The position numbers were made by a program, and so were the translations under genes. The notes beneath the pieces are model-generated. The model was not told the origin of the DNA and searched no databases. It worked only from the letters and a program-made list of their open reading frames with translations. A stretch of DNA of 51,125 nt from the NCBI GenBank assembly GCA_017515465.1, contig JAFWFV010000011.1, positions 1-51,125 of the forward strand, given 5' to 3'. This document shows, one piece after another, positions 1-9,000 of this stretch (its first letter is position 1; each line of letters starts with the position of its first letter). Source of the stretch: Clostridiales bacterium (GTDB lineage Bacteria > Bacillota > Clostridia > Saccharofermentanales > Saccharofermentanaceae).

Positions 1-95
1 CCGTTAAGGCCATATTCCTTCGAAAGATAATCGCTTCCATAACCTTCGCAATGCTTCTCGTAAATCTCTTTCTTAACTTCAAAACTGTATTTCAT
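1..95 (-). CDS. IS3-family transposase OrfA-like protein, N-terminal fragment (partial)
   Basis: The first 31 codons read MKYSFEVKKEIYEKHCEG and so on, ending at the window edge. The pattern of a short basic helix with a spaced 'G.G...LSKEYGLN' segment is typical of the helix-turn-helix at the start of IS3-family OrfA transposases, which bind the element's ends. There is no clear Shine-Dalgarno sequence before the ATG. The region upstream is the hairpin at 102-128, which may limit read-through transcription or translation. Only the N-terminus is visible, so intactness is unknown. Confidence 0.55.
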   Translation of the reverse strand, partial: MKYSFEVKKEIYEKHCEGYGSDYLSKEYGLN

Positions 96-136
96 ATAAA
101 GACCCCTAAAGTGTTCAACTTTAGGGGTTCACTTCA
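1..136 (-). mobile_element. Left (5') end of an IS3-family (IS150-like) insertion sequence, cut by the window edge
   Basis: Read on the minus strand, the element begins with TGAAGTGAACCCCTAAAGTT at 136-117, which resembles the ends of IS150-group elements (TGNACTGCACCCC...GTTGGACA type). It is followed after 22 bases by a transposase-type ORF start at 95. A perfect 11-bp inverted repeat (102-112 with 118-128, loop 113-117) lies between the tip and the ATG. The rest of the element is outside the window, so the target duplication and the other end cannot be checked. The assignment rests on the tip sequence and the first 31 residues of the ORF. Confidence 0.6.
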
Positions 137-163
137 ATCTGCTCCGGGGATCTCTTTGTTTAT

Positions 164-538
164 TTACAGTACGTGCTCCACATTGATCTCTGCACCGAAT
201 GGCATAAAGGATACGGCAGCGAGCTTAAAGAACTGCTTGCCCAGCGGAATGCCGATTATCGTCAGGCAGAGTACGGCCCCCAGGATCAGATCCGTCAGGG
301 CGGTCTCCCAACCTGCGAATATCACCCACAGGATGTTTCCGAGTGTTCCGGAAACCCCCGTATCATAGACAACTTCCTTGCCAAAGGGTGTAGCTGCCAG
401 ACCTGCCAGCTTGAAACACTGCATTCCGAAAGGTATTCCGACGATCGTAATGCAGCACAGGAGACCTGCTCCCAGCAGTTCAAAAAAGGCGATAAAGCCA
501 CCGAAGATAAACCATAATATGTTTGCTAATAATCTCAT
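164..538 (-). CDS. yccF: YccF domain inner-membrane protein
   Basis: A 124-residue integral membrane protein with two internal repeats. Each begins NILW and contains T-I-V/I-G-I-P-F/L-G followed by a 'FKLA...PFG' segment (first half about residues 6-53, second about 68-115). This duplicated pattern is the signature of the YccF (DUF307) family, whose biochemical role is not established. The start at 538 is preceded by AGGAAAG at a suitable distance. It lies 26 bases after ktrA on the same strand, so it is probably transcribed with the potassium channel genes. I see no other link to potassium transport. Confidence 0.85.
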   Translation of the reverse strand: MRLLANILWFIFGGFIAFFELLGAGLLCCITIVGIPFGMQCFKLAGLAATPFGKEVVYDTGVSGTLGNILWVIFAGWETALTDLILGAVLCLTIIGIPLGKQFFKLAAVSFMPFGAEINVEHVL

Positions 539-564
539 TTCACTTTCCTATCCCTTTTCCAGAT

Positions 565-1206
565 TTATAAGACTTTCTTTATATTGTTCTTGTTGATCGC
601 TATCAGCAGTTCAATGTCCTTCTCAATGGGGGAATCAGGGTCGAGAGGGAAGGACGACGTTCCTTTCTTGACCGCAATGACGTTGATTCCAAGTTTGTCG
701 CGGAGCTGAAGATCCTTGACGTTCTTTCCTATCCATTCGTTCTTGGGCTTCATATCGATCAGGCACAGATTATCGGACAGATCGAAGTATTCCAGCAGAT
801 TATCCGAGATGAGATGCTGGGCAGCTCTCCTGGCGGATTCCTCCTCTACATAGGTTATCTTGTCTGCACCGACTTTCATCAGGAGCTTGCCCATTCTCTC
901 TGAACCTGCCTTGGCGACTACCAGAGGGACACCTGATTCCTTGGCGATCATGGCGCACATGACGCTGGCCTCAACATGTCTGGACATACATACGACTACG
1001 ACATCCATGTTGGACAGTCCCAGTTCAGCCAGGTTGTCAGGCTCGGCCAGATCAGTGCAGATCGCATATGTGGCATTGGGTGCCAGCTGATTGATCAGCT
1101 CGCTGTCCTCATCGGCGATCAGGACATCTGCGCCGCTGTCATAAAGAGCCTTGGCCAGTTCCTGTCCGTACCTTCCCATTCCCAGTATTGCAAATGATTT
1201 AAACAT
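565..1206 (-). CDS. ktrA: KtrA/TrkA-type potassium channel regulatory subunit (RCK)
   Basis: A 213-residue cytoplasmic protein. The N-terminal RCK/Rossmann half starts with GMGRYGQELAKAL (about residues 9-21), the nucleotide-binding glycine motif, with an acidic end of the second strand (ADED). The C-terminal third is an RCK_C domain (about 140-210). KtrA rings bind ATP/ADP or NAD and gate the partner channel KtrB. The start is preceded by GAGAGG. The gene is 17 bases downstream of ktrB on the same strand, an arrangement expected for a KtrAB complex. Length is normal for the family. Confidence 0.9.
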   Translation of the reverse strand: MFKSFAILGMGRYGQELAKALYDSGADVLIADEDSELINQLAPNATYAICTDLAEPDNLAELGLSNMDVVVVCMSRHVEASVMCAMIAKESGVPLVVAKAGSERMGKLLMKVGADKITYVEEESARRAAQHLISDNLLEYFDLSDNLCLIDMKPKNEWIGKNVKDLQLRDKLGINVIAVKKGTSSFPLDPDSPIEKDIELLIAINKNNIKKVL

Positions 1207-1223
1207 AAGTCTTTTCCTCTCTT

Positions 1224-2624
1224 TTATCCGACGTAGAATTTTCCTTCTGCAAGCTTTGTCTTTTTGCCTGATGATCTGTTACCCGTAAAGAACAGCGCGA
1301 TGGAGATCGGCCCTATCCTGCCCAGGTACATTGCAACTATTATTATGATTCTACCAAAACCGTTCAGTGACGGTGTGATATTTCTGGACAGTCCCACCGT
1401 TGCCACGGCACTGGTTGTCTCATACAGGGCATCCGTCAGTACCAGTCCTTTATTGGTGATAAGGAGCAGGATCGTAAAGGTTATCGTAATGAACAGATTG
1501 ACCGCTACGATGGCAGATGCCTTTCTGATCAGGTTATTATTGATATTCCTGTCGAGTGCGGTCGTGGAATCCTTGTGTTTGATGTAGGTCAGTGTATTCA
1601 GGAATAGAACGAAAAGAGTTACCGTCTTGACGCCGCCTGCCGTTCCTATGGGGGATCCTCCAACGAACATGTAGAAGCATCCGAGGAATGATGTGGCTTC
1701 CCTCAGATTCTGCTGAGGGACAGTTGCAAATCCTGCCGTTCTGAATGTAATGGACTGGAAGAAGGAGTTCAGTATCTTCTGCCCCAGAGGCATGTTACCG
1801 ATGGTTTCCGGATTGTTATATTCCAGCAGGAATACCAGAAGTGCGCCTGATATGATCATGGAGAGCGTCAGGATGATGACGAGCCTGGTGTGTTCACCCA
1901 GCCTTTTCCAGATCCTGATGGGACCATAATGCTTTTCCATGGCAGTATATGTTCCCGTTACCATATCAAACCATACAACGAAACCCAGACCGCCCAGTAC
2001 GATGAGACACATGGTCACGGTGAGCAGCAACGGGTCATCCTGGAACGATATGAGACTGTCATTTCCTATTACATCCAGTCCCGCATTACAGAACGCGGAT
2101 ACGGCAGTAAAGAATGAGACCCACAGTCCCTTGAAAGGCCCGTATATCGGAACGAACCTGATCATGTAGAAAGCAGTTCCCGTGAGTTCCAAAGCGAAGG
2201 TCCCCTTGATGACCTTCACCAGGAATCTGATCAGTCCGGAAAGGGAAGTGAGATCGAAGGCATCCATGATGAGAACGCGTTCACGGAGAGAGAAACGTTT
2301 CTGCAGGAGCAGGGCTATGAGGGAAGTGACGGCAATGATGCCGAGACCGCCCAGCTGGATCAGTCCCAGGATCACGATCTTTCCGAATAAAGACCAGTGG
2401 GAAAAAGTATCAGTAACCACCAGACCGGTAACGCACACGCTGGTGGTTGATGTGAACAGTGCAGTAAGAGGCGATGTAGTCTCACCCTTTGCTGTGGAAA
2501 AGGGGAGCATGAGCAGTATTGCTCCTATCAGGATCAACACAAGGAATCCGGCAGGAATGATCTGTGCCGAAGTAAATCTCGTACCTATATTTTTCTTAAT
2601 ATTATCTGGCATATGCAAGCTCAT
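1224..2624 (-). CDS. ktrB: KtrB/TrkH-type potassium (or Na+-dependent K+) channel subunit
   Basis: A 466-residue polytopic membrane protein with the four pore repeats of the Trk/Ktr/HKT superfamily: TSVCVTGL, SAFCNAGLDV, TFRTAGFATV and SAVATVGLS. Each has the conserved filter glycine that binds K+. It pairs with the RCK subunit encoded just downstream. The start is uncertain. A -10-like TATTAT (2628-2623) overlaps the first ATG, and no Shine-Dalgarno sequence is present. The fifth codon, ATG at 2612, would begin about 4 bases after the expected transcription start, so the true protein may begin MPDNIKK. It is divergent from the CrtI-like gene. Confidence 0.9.
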   Translation of the reverse strand: MSLHMPDNIKKNIGTRFTSAQIIPAGFLVLILIGAILLMLPFSTAKGETTSPLTALFTSTTSVCVTGLVVTDTFSHWSLFGKIVILGLIQLGGLGIIAVTSLIALLLQKRFSLRERVLIMDAFDLTSLSGLIRFLVKVIKGTFALELTGTAFYMIRFVPIYGPFKGLWVSFFTAVSAFCNAGLDVIGNDSLISFQDDPLLLTVTMCLIVLGGLGFVVWFDMVTGTYTAMEKHYGPIRIWKRLGEHTRLVIILTLSMIISGALLVFLLEYNNPETIGNMPLGQKILNSFFQSITFRTAGFATVPQQNLREATSFLGCFYMFVGGSPIGTAGGVKTVTLFVLFLNTLTYIKHKDSTTALDRNINNNLIRKASAIVAVNLFITITFTILLLITNKGLVLTDALYETTSAVATVGLSRNITPSLNGFGRIIIIVAMYLGRIGPISIALFFTGNRSSGKKTKLAEGKFYVG

Positions 2625-2672
2625 AATACAACAAGTGAGCGAAAACTTTCAATATCAGCGGCAGATAAATTA

Positions 2673-2753
2673 TTGAATCTAAATTCAACAAACTGTTGAC
2701 AGGGATCTGAGATGAGTGTATATTGAATTCAGATTCAACGAATTGAAATTCAA
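2673..2753 (+). promoter_or_regulatory. Promoter with three palindromic operator-like sites for the CrtI-like/TetR operon
   Basis: A near-consensus promoter, TTGACA (2696-2701) and TATATT (2719-2724) with a 17-base spacer, is surrounded by related inverted repeats. These are TTGAATCTAAATTCAA (2673-2688), TTGAATTCAGATTCAA (2723-2738, overlapping the -10 and start site) and a shorter TTGAAATTCAA (2743-2753). The two long copies share TTGAAT-N4-ATTCAA. The placement is that of a repressor site. The obvious candidate is the TetR-type protein encoded by the second gene of the operon. The first site also sits upstream of divergent ktrB. Confidence 0.75.
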
Positions 2754-2778
2754 CAAACGACGGACGGAGGATAGAAAA

Positions 2779-4260
2779 ATGTCAAAGGTAATCGTAGCAG
2801 GCGGCGGAATAGCAGGCCTTTCGGCAGGCATCTATGCACTTAAGGCAGGATATGAGGTTGAGATCTATGAAAAGAATCCCATCGCAGGAGGAGAGTGCAT
2901 GGGCTGGAACAGAAAGGGATATCACATCGATAACTGTATCCACTGGCTGACAGGCACCAAGCAGGGCACTAAGCTGTGGGAAGTATGGAAAACAGTGGGA
3001 GCCATAGATGAGGATACGGGATATGCGGATACGAACAGGTTCTATTCGAGCAGGCTCGGGGATAAGGAGGTATCCCTGTGGAACGATCTGGACAGGACTC
3101 AGAAGGAACTGATCGAACAGGCTCCCGAAGACGAAGAGGAGATCAGGAAGTTCATACAGCATGTGGAATATGCCAAGTCATGCGTGATCCCTTCGGATAA
3201 GCCGATGGATATGATGGGAATAAAGGATTACATCGAAATGGGCAAGGAGATGGCATACATGCCAAAGGTCATGAAGGAGTACGGCAAGGTCAACTGTGCA
3301 GACCTTGCCGGGAGATTTAAAAGTCCTGTAATGAAGAAGCTCATGACCGATTATCTGCCTGCGGATTACACGGCTTATTCTCTGCTGGTATCATATGCGA
3401 CGATGGCTTCAGGTAACGGCAACATCCCGCTGGAAGGCTCATTGGCAATGTCTCTTAGGATCGTAAAGAGGTTCAGGGAGATGGGAGGAGTGCTCCATAC
3501 CAATGCGCCCATCAGGAAGATAGTGGTAACAGGCAAAAAGGCTGAGGGGATCGAACTGGAAGACGGTACAATGGTAAAGGCTGATTATGTGATCAGCGCA
3601 GTAGATACAAGCTTTCTGTTCGGCCGGCTGATCGATGGCAGATATATGCCCAAAGATCTCAGAAAAGCGTATGAGAACAGAAAGGCATACCCGGTTACGA
3701 GCGGATTCCAGGCGGCTTATACGATAGACAGTGATTTCTCCGGAGAAGATACCATATTCTTCGAATGCGAACCTCTCAGGATCGGTGACAATTCCTTCAG
3801 CAGGATGTCAGTAAAGAGCTATGCCTATGACAAGTCTTTCGCGCCTGAAGGAAAGACGGTCCTGCAGGCAAACGTGGTCCAGTCTGACAGCGATTATCTC
3901 TACTGGGAGAGCCTCGGCAGGAACGAGTATGAACAGAAGAAAGCAGAGTATGCGGAAGAACTGACAAAGAGGATCGTTAAGGAGTTTCCCGAACTTTCCG
4001 GCAGGATAGAACTCTTGGACTGCTGGACGCCTTTGACATATAATAGATACTGCAATGCGTATCACGGCTCCTACATGGGTTTCGTTACCACGGTGGGAAA
4101 CAAGCAGATGAGGTTCAAGGGAGTGGTCAAAGGGATAGATAATCTCTTTGTTGCAGGCCAGTGGGTTATGAGTCCCGGAGGTCTCCCTATCGCAGTAATA
4201 TCAGGCAAGTTTGCCGTTCAGAGAATACTTAAGAAAGAGAAGCGCAGTATCGAGATATGA
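2779..4260 (+). CDS. FAD/NAD(P)-dependent oxidoreductase of the phytoene desaturase (CrtI)-like family
   Basis: A 493-residue protein beginning with a dinucleotide-binding motif, GGGIAGLSAGIYA (about residues 9-21), ending in the acidic YEKN strand. The C-terminal FAD signature region reads 'NLFVAGQWVMSPGGLPIAVISGK'-like at about 455-480. This is the architecture of CrtI/amine-oxidase-like desaturases and isomerases. The substrate cannot be told, and no other carotenoid genes are in view. The ATG at 2779 is chosen because GGAGG (2766-2770) precedes it. An upstream in-frame ATG at 2716 lies inside the promoter. Its stop overlaps the TetR gene (ATGA), so the two are translationally coupled and probably under one regulator. 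Confidence 0.8.
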   Translation: MSKVIVAGGGIAGLSAGIYALKAGYEVEIYEKNPIAGGECMGWNRKGYHIDNCIHWLTGTKQGTKLWEVWKTVGAIDEDTGYADTNRFYSSRLGDKEVSLWNDLDRTQKELIEQAPEDEEEIRKFIQHVEYAKSCVIPSDKPMDMMGIKDYIEMGKEMAYMPKVMKEYGKVNCADLAGRFKSPVMKKLMTDYLPADYTAYSLLVSYATMASGNGNIPLEGSLAMSLRIVKRFREMGGVLHTNAPIRKIVVTGKKAEGIELEDGTMVKADYVISAVDTSFLFGRLIDGRYMPKDLRKAYENRKAYPVTSGFQAAYTIDSDFSGEDTIFFECEPLRIGDNSFSRMSVKSYAYDKSFAPEGKTVLQANVVQSDSDYLYWESLGRNEYEQKKAEYAEELTKRIVKEFPELSGRIELLDCWTPLTYNRYCNAYHGSYMGFVTTVGNKQMRFKGVVKGIDNLFVAGQWVMSPGGLPIAVISGKFAVQRILKKEKRSIEI

Positions 4261-4829
4261 CACGTAAGGAACAGAAAGAGGAGAGGCGTAAGGCGATCCT
4301 GATGACAGCTCTGACGCTATTTGTGGAGAAGGGCTATTACGATACCAAGATCACCGACATAGCTGCAGCTGTGCCCATGAGCACGGGTCTGCTGTTCCAT
4401 TACTTCGAGTCCAAGGAGGAACTCCTCTACGAAGTCGTTCAGATGGGTGTTGAAGGAACCAAGGCCTTTACCGGGGTAAGTGAGATACCGGTGCCTGCAG
4501 ACGTATACCTGACGGGATTTCTGAACCAGATGTTTTCATTTGCCAAGGATCAGCCATGGGTATTCAACATGTTCGTACTGATGGGACAGGTCAGGAGGAA
4601 GGGCATGCCCGAGGAGGCACGCAGGCTGGCTCTGTCCGTAGGTTCCATAGATTTCACGGCAAAGCTCATAGAAAAAGGTCAGGAGGAAGGCGTTTTCCGC
4701 GAGGGAGATCCCAGGCTCCTGTCCACATGTTTCTGGGCATCGGTCCAGGGGATCATGGAGGAGATGGCGATGGACAGCAGAATGAAAGCGCCGGATCCCC
4801 GGTGGATAGTGGCGATCCTCAGAAAATAA
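4257..4829 (+). CDS. TetR/AcrR-family transcriptional regulator
   Basis: A 190-residue protein with a TetR-type N-terminal helix-turn-helix at about residues 8-55 (ALTLFVEKGYYDTKITDIAA, then STGLLFHYFESKEELLYEVV). The C-terminal half is a variable ligand-binding domain with no recognised ligand class. It overlaps the oxidoreductase stop by four bases and is the last gene of the unit. Self-regulation through the TTGAAT-N4-ATTCAA sites at 2673-2753 is likely by analogy with other two-gene TetR operons. This is inference. Confidence 0.88.
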   Translation: MTRKEQKEERRKAILMTALTLFVEKGYYDTKITDIAAAVPMSTGLLFHYFESKEELLYEVVQMGVEGTKAFTGVSEIPVPADVYLTGFLNQMFSFAKDQPWVFNMFVLMGQVRRKGMPEEARRLALSVGSIDFTAKLIEKGQEEGVFREGDPRLLSTCFWASVQGIMEEMAMDSRMKAPDPRWIVAILRK

Positions 4830-4843
4830 CAGCCTGTAACAGA

Positions 4844-4881
4844 CCCTGCAGCAGAAAAATGCTCCAGGGCCTATAATTTTT
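4844..4881 (+). terminator. Possible intrinsic terminator after the TetR gene
   Basis: A hairpin of CCCTG-C-AGCA (4844-4853) and TGCT-C-CAGGG (4860-4869), with one C-C mismatch and an A-rich loop, is followed by CCTATAATTTTT. The T-tract starts a few bases late, so efficiency is uncertain. Confidence 0.45.
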
Positions 4882-4912
4882 GCAAAAATATCTGTTGTAA
4901 ATATCAAAAATA

Positions 4913-5050
4913 TGTTATGATGAATGGTGCTCTTGAAACAGACACCCCTACAAACAGTTGATGTGAGGTCGTTTATGAGCAGTATATCCATATAGCATTT
5001 ATCGGAACTCTCAAGGACGGATGTTGTCTTTGGGTGTTTTTTATTTTTCT
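4913..5050 (+). ncRNA. Candidate small structured RNA with its own promoter and terminator
   Basis: An extended -10 (TGTTATGAT, 4913-4921) predicts a start near 4928. No convincing ORF follows. The transcript would end at an intrinsic terminator: CAAGGAC (5012-5018) pairs with GTCTTTG (5026-5032) around a 7-base loop, followed by a long T-run (5035-5050). A competing long-range helix is possible between AGACACCC (4940-4947) and GGGTGTTT (5032-5039), and TCTTGA (4931-4936) can pair with TCAAGGA (5011-5017). The size is about 110-120 nt. It could be a stand-alone sRNA, a 6S-like RNA, or an attenuating leader of the FecR operon. No known family was recognised. Confidence 0.4.
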
Positions 5051-5054
5051 TTCT

Positions 5055-5063
5055 TGTTATAAT
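5055..5063 (+). promoter_or_regulatory. Extended -10 promoter of the FecR/CHASE2 operon
   Basis: TGTTATAAT (5055-5063) is a consensus extended -10 located about 50 bases before the FecR-domain gene and inside the T-run of the preceding terminator. No good -35 is visible, as is common for extended -10 promoters. The leader contains AAGAGG just before the ATG at 5115. Confidence 0.6.
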
Positions 5064-5114
5064 ATAAAATGCCTAAGAATGATTTGATTTATTAAGCGAG
5101 ACTAAGAGGTTGTT

Positions 5115-6026
5115 ATGAGTAAGAAAATGATAGCTATTATCGCAGGTGCGGTCGTGCTTGCGGGAGCAATAGCAGCAGTATGTGTATATTTCTTCACGAG
5201 AGAGGAGAGTTACCGTCTCCTCAAGTTATACGAGTTTGAGGGAGTGGGAACAGTCACAAGAGAGAGCAAGGGAGATATCACCCCCTATGCGAACATGGTC
5301 CTGGAGTCCGGTGACAAGATATCACTGGAGACAGGGCGCATGACCATCCAGGCCGATGAGGATAAATACATCCACCTGGACGAACATACACAGATCCAGC
5401 TGGCTGCAGCAGGAACCGGCGACGATTCCAAGACAACCATAGAACTGCTCAGAGGCGGCGTCTCCAACGATATCAGGAACAAGCTTTCGGCAGATTCCAG
5501 TTATGAGATAAATACCCCTAACTCAACGATGTCTGTCAGAGGAACGGTATTCTACGCATACATCTATGTGATCGACAATGTACAGTACACGAGAGTCTGC
5601 GTATTCGAAGGAACTGTAGCCACCAGGCTCGTGTTCAAGGATGGTACCATATCCGAGAAGGAAGTACCCGTTGGTAAGGGCAAGGAAGTAATAATCTACG
5701 AGGACGGAACAACGACGGATTACCTGTACGGCGAGCCTCAGGACATAGATTACGATACATTGCCCGAGAATGTGCTCGTTGATATGAGGACTATCATCGT
5801 TAAGGACGGCAAGACATTATCCATAACAAGTGCGGAGATCACCAGGATACTGGAGGGACCGTACGAGGTATCATTCATGAATGGTGACATATTATTCGGA
5901 ACACAGACGGTTGAAAAGGGTGAGAGGGCACAGGAGCCCAGCCTGAGACCCGCGGCAACAGGTGATTGGGATTTCGTTTTCAGTACACCGATAGAACGTG
6001 ATACTACGATCGAGTGGCAGCAGTAA
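5115..6026 (+). CDS. FecR-domain protein with N-terminal membrane anchor and C-terminal InlB-type repeat
   Basis: A 303-residue protein. Residues about 5-28 form a single membrane segment, so most of it is extracellular. The FecR-like domain spans about 55-190, with the typical 'LESGDKI.LETG' and 'INTPNSTMSVRGTVF' (T-P-x-x-x-x-x-V-R-G-T) segments. The C-terminal segment (about 245-303, YEVSFMNGDILFGTQTVEKG) resembles an InlB B-repeat/Flg_new unit, normally an adhesion or spacer module. FecR domains outside iron signalling often accompany CHASE2 cyclases, as here. It is the first gene of the operon and overlaps the possible GTG start of the next gene. Confidence 0.75.
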   Translation: MSKKMIAIIAGAVVLAGAIAAVCVYFFTREESYRLLKLYEFEGVGTVTRESKGDITPYANMVLESGDKISLETGRMTIQADEDKYIHLDEHTQIQLAAAGTGDDSKTTIELLRGGVSNDIRNKLSADSSYEINTPNSTMSVRGTVFYAYIYVIDNVQYTRVCVFEGTVATRLVFKDGTISEKEVPVGKGKEVIIYEDGTTTDYLYGEPQDIDYDTLPENVLVDMRTIIVKDGKTLSITSAEITRILEGPYEVSFMNGDILFGTQTVEKGERAQEPSLRPAATGDWDFVFSTPIERDTTIEWQQ

Positions 6027-6040
6027 CGGGGGAAAAGACT

Positions 6041-9000
6041 ATGAAGACTACAAGCAAAAAACTTATCAGCAGCATGCTATGCGCTGCACTTACGGTTCAT
6101 ATCGGAATGTCGCTTTATGTGAACGACACGAGTGCAGCTGAAACTGGCACGGGAGAGATAATGGTCAGTACTGTAGGCAACGGATACCATGTGACATTGT
6201 TCTCCAATTCCAGCCATGCCAATTTCGATATTGAATCCGATGGCAATTCAGGCTGGATCATATACAACAGAAATCCACGGGAAGGTGCGGCAGAACAGCA
6301 GGATATTCCTGCTGCTCAGGGGTTTATAGATCTTACAGCCTCAGGCAGCGTAACAGTAAACATAAACACTTCAGTGGATATGAGCTTGCTGAGCATGGAC
6401 AGTGAATATACATATCTGAACATTAAATCCGGTGCAACTCTCGAGTGCAGTGAGATGTCAGGAATCGGTGTTGTCACTATAGATGGCGGAACATTGAAAA
6501 TGAGCAGCTTTGATTCATCCGGGCTGTATCAGGCAGGTGCCAGCCAGGGGGTTCTCATCTACAATAATGGAGTGATAGAAGCTGATACCGTAGACATTAC
6601 TGATATGTATATGCTGCGCAACAACTCCAGTTCAACATATAAGGCGCATACCAGCTTTACCAAGGGTGAAGAGGATTTTGAAGGAACAGTTATAGCTACA
6701 TCAGGATCTACTTATATCAGCTCTGAAGGAGGCAGTTTCACACTGCAGTACGGCGGATTATCCAAAGAGATCGAAGGAGATGTAAGTGGAACGGTGGGCG
6801 ATATCCTCTTCGAGGATACGACCACAACGCTTAACATACCTGCTGAGGCCACTACCGTATATGTCGGTCAGGATTACGACTTCACGGACTATGTAACTGT
6901 AGAACCGGAAGAGTATACAGGCACACCGTACATTGTATATAACGATCCCAGAGCTGCTGATGAAACAGCATATGCTGACCGCAGGCCCAGTGCACCCGGC
7001 AACTACCGTGCCAGAGCTGTTGCTCCCGAAGTTGAGGGTTATTTCGGCAGCATGTCTGAGAGCCAGGATTTCACTTTGTCTTATCTCCCGCTCTCCGAAG
7101 TGGACAGCGATGGCGAATATGCAACATTAGGGGGCACCTCTAACGATTATTATGTTTCCGACTCTCTCAGGGTAGTGCCTCCGGCACCGTTCCTGATCGC
7201 CGATGACAGCGGAGAATATACTGATTATCTCGAATTTGACAGTGAGGATGACCTCTTCAATGCGGATGGAAATGTTGATGACATCAACATCTCGTTCAAG
7301 AGCATGCCTGACGGAGCGGAAACAGAGTACTATCCCATCGCGGAGCTGATACCGCAGATCGTAAATATAGTGTTCGATGGAGAATATCCTGAGATCGGCA
7401 ACTTTTTCATTGACGGTGTCGAGGCATCTATAGAAGATTCTCAGATAACAGGCGAATCTGCCAGTTTCAGTGTTTATGATGAGAATCTCAGCAAGGTCTT
7501 CATTAATGATGAGCTGGTATATGAGAGGCGGGATGGTGACGATCCTGAACAGACCTTCACGATAGAAAGTGTTGCCGGTGAAGCTAAGGAATTTTCAATT
7601 ACAGCCATTGACCTGGCTGACAGAAGTGCGACAGAGTCATTTACATTCTATCCTAACCCTGTCGATCCTAGGCTGGTGGTAACTGTTCCGGATACTATTC
7701 TGGTGGACACGGATTATGAGATCGGTGTTGATACTAATTCCGACGGAACGGTCGGATTCAGCTATGCAACCGACAGCGGACTCGCACTGGAGAGCAAGCC
7801 TGACGATGTGGGCACATACGTTGTAACCGTATATGTTGCTGCAACAAGGCTCTATAATGAGGCGAGGGCATCCAAGACATTCACTATCTCCAAGCCCGAT
7901 GCAACGGCAACCATATCTGTTGCAGATTCATACGTCGGAGACAGATACGAACCTGTCTACGAAACAGATTCAGACGGAGGCGTTGTGATCGAATACAAGG
8001 TCACCGGCGCACCCGACAATACATATACGACGACCAAGCCTTCTGCTAAAGGCTCATATACCGTAAGGATCACGGTATCCGAGACGGACAGCTATAAGAG
8101 CACTTCTGCAACGTCGACCTTTACGATCATGGTAAGACCTGTTGATGTTACGGTTACCATCTCTGATCAGCTGGTAGGCACCGACTTTACTCCGGTGGTC
8201 GTTACGGTTTCCGACGGCAGGGCAAATACAGTATTTGAATATAAGGATGTATCGGCTCCTGACGCAGCATATACAACGACCAGGCCAATCAATTCAGGCA
8301 ATTACGTCGTCAGGGCCACAGTTCCGGAAACAGCTACTTATGCCCGTGCGGTAGACACAGCTGAATTCAGGATCTCCTTCCTGCCTGCACCTGCCACAGC
8401 GTATGGCATGTCAGGAACACCCGGAGAAAACGGATATTTTACAAGCGACGTGGAACTCACCGCACCTCAGGGATATACGATATCCTCCGGCTTCAGGGGC
8501 GAATACGGAGAGAGCATTCCTTATAGCGATAATCTGAACGTCATATACCTGAAGAGAGATTCTGACGGCGCCCTCACAGCTGCTATTGCAGTATCCAACA
8601 GACCTCTGATCGATAAGGATACACCTGTCATTACTGACCAGTCAGGAACGCTTGCAACCGGATCCACACTTTATGTTAAGGATCTGACCATAACAGCATC
8701 CGACGATAATCTGGTGTCTCTCACGATCAATGGAGAAAAGGTGGATCTGACACAGGGCAACAAGGTAGTCCTGAGCCCCGGAAACGGAATAATGACATTT
8801 ACGATCATTGCCATAGACAAGGCCGGAAACATCTGTACGGTCGAGGTCACTCTGATGGCAGAATGGCTGAGAGACAGAGTCATTCCACCTGATCTCCTGC
8901 TCCCTCTTAATGCCGGCGAGGGATATAACCTTAACAGCGGCAGCTGGAAGGTTGTAACAGAAGACGGCGACGAAGATCCTACCGTATATAGCGGAGGAAA

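Noticed and set aside
4972..4995. Tiny ORF MSSISI as a leader peptide
   Set aside because: Six codons without regulatory codons or convincing ribosome binding; likely chance.
4928..5050. 6S RNA
   Set aside because: Size and position are possible, but I could not draw the long closing stem with a central bubble that defines 6S RNA, so it is left as an unassigned RNA.
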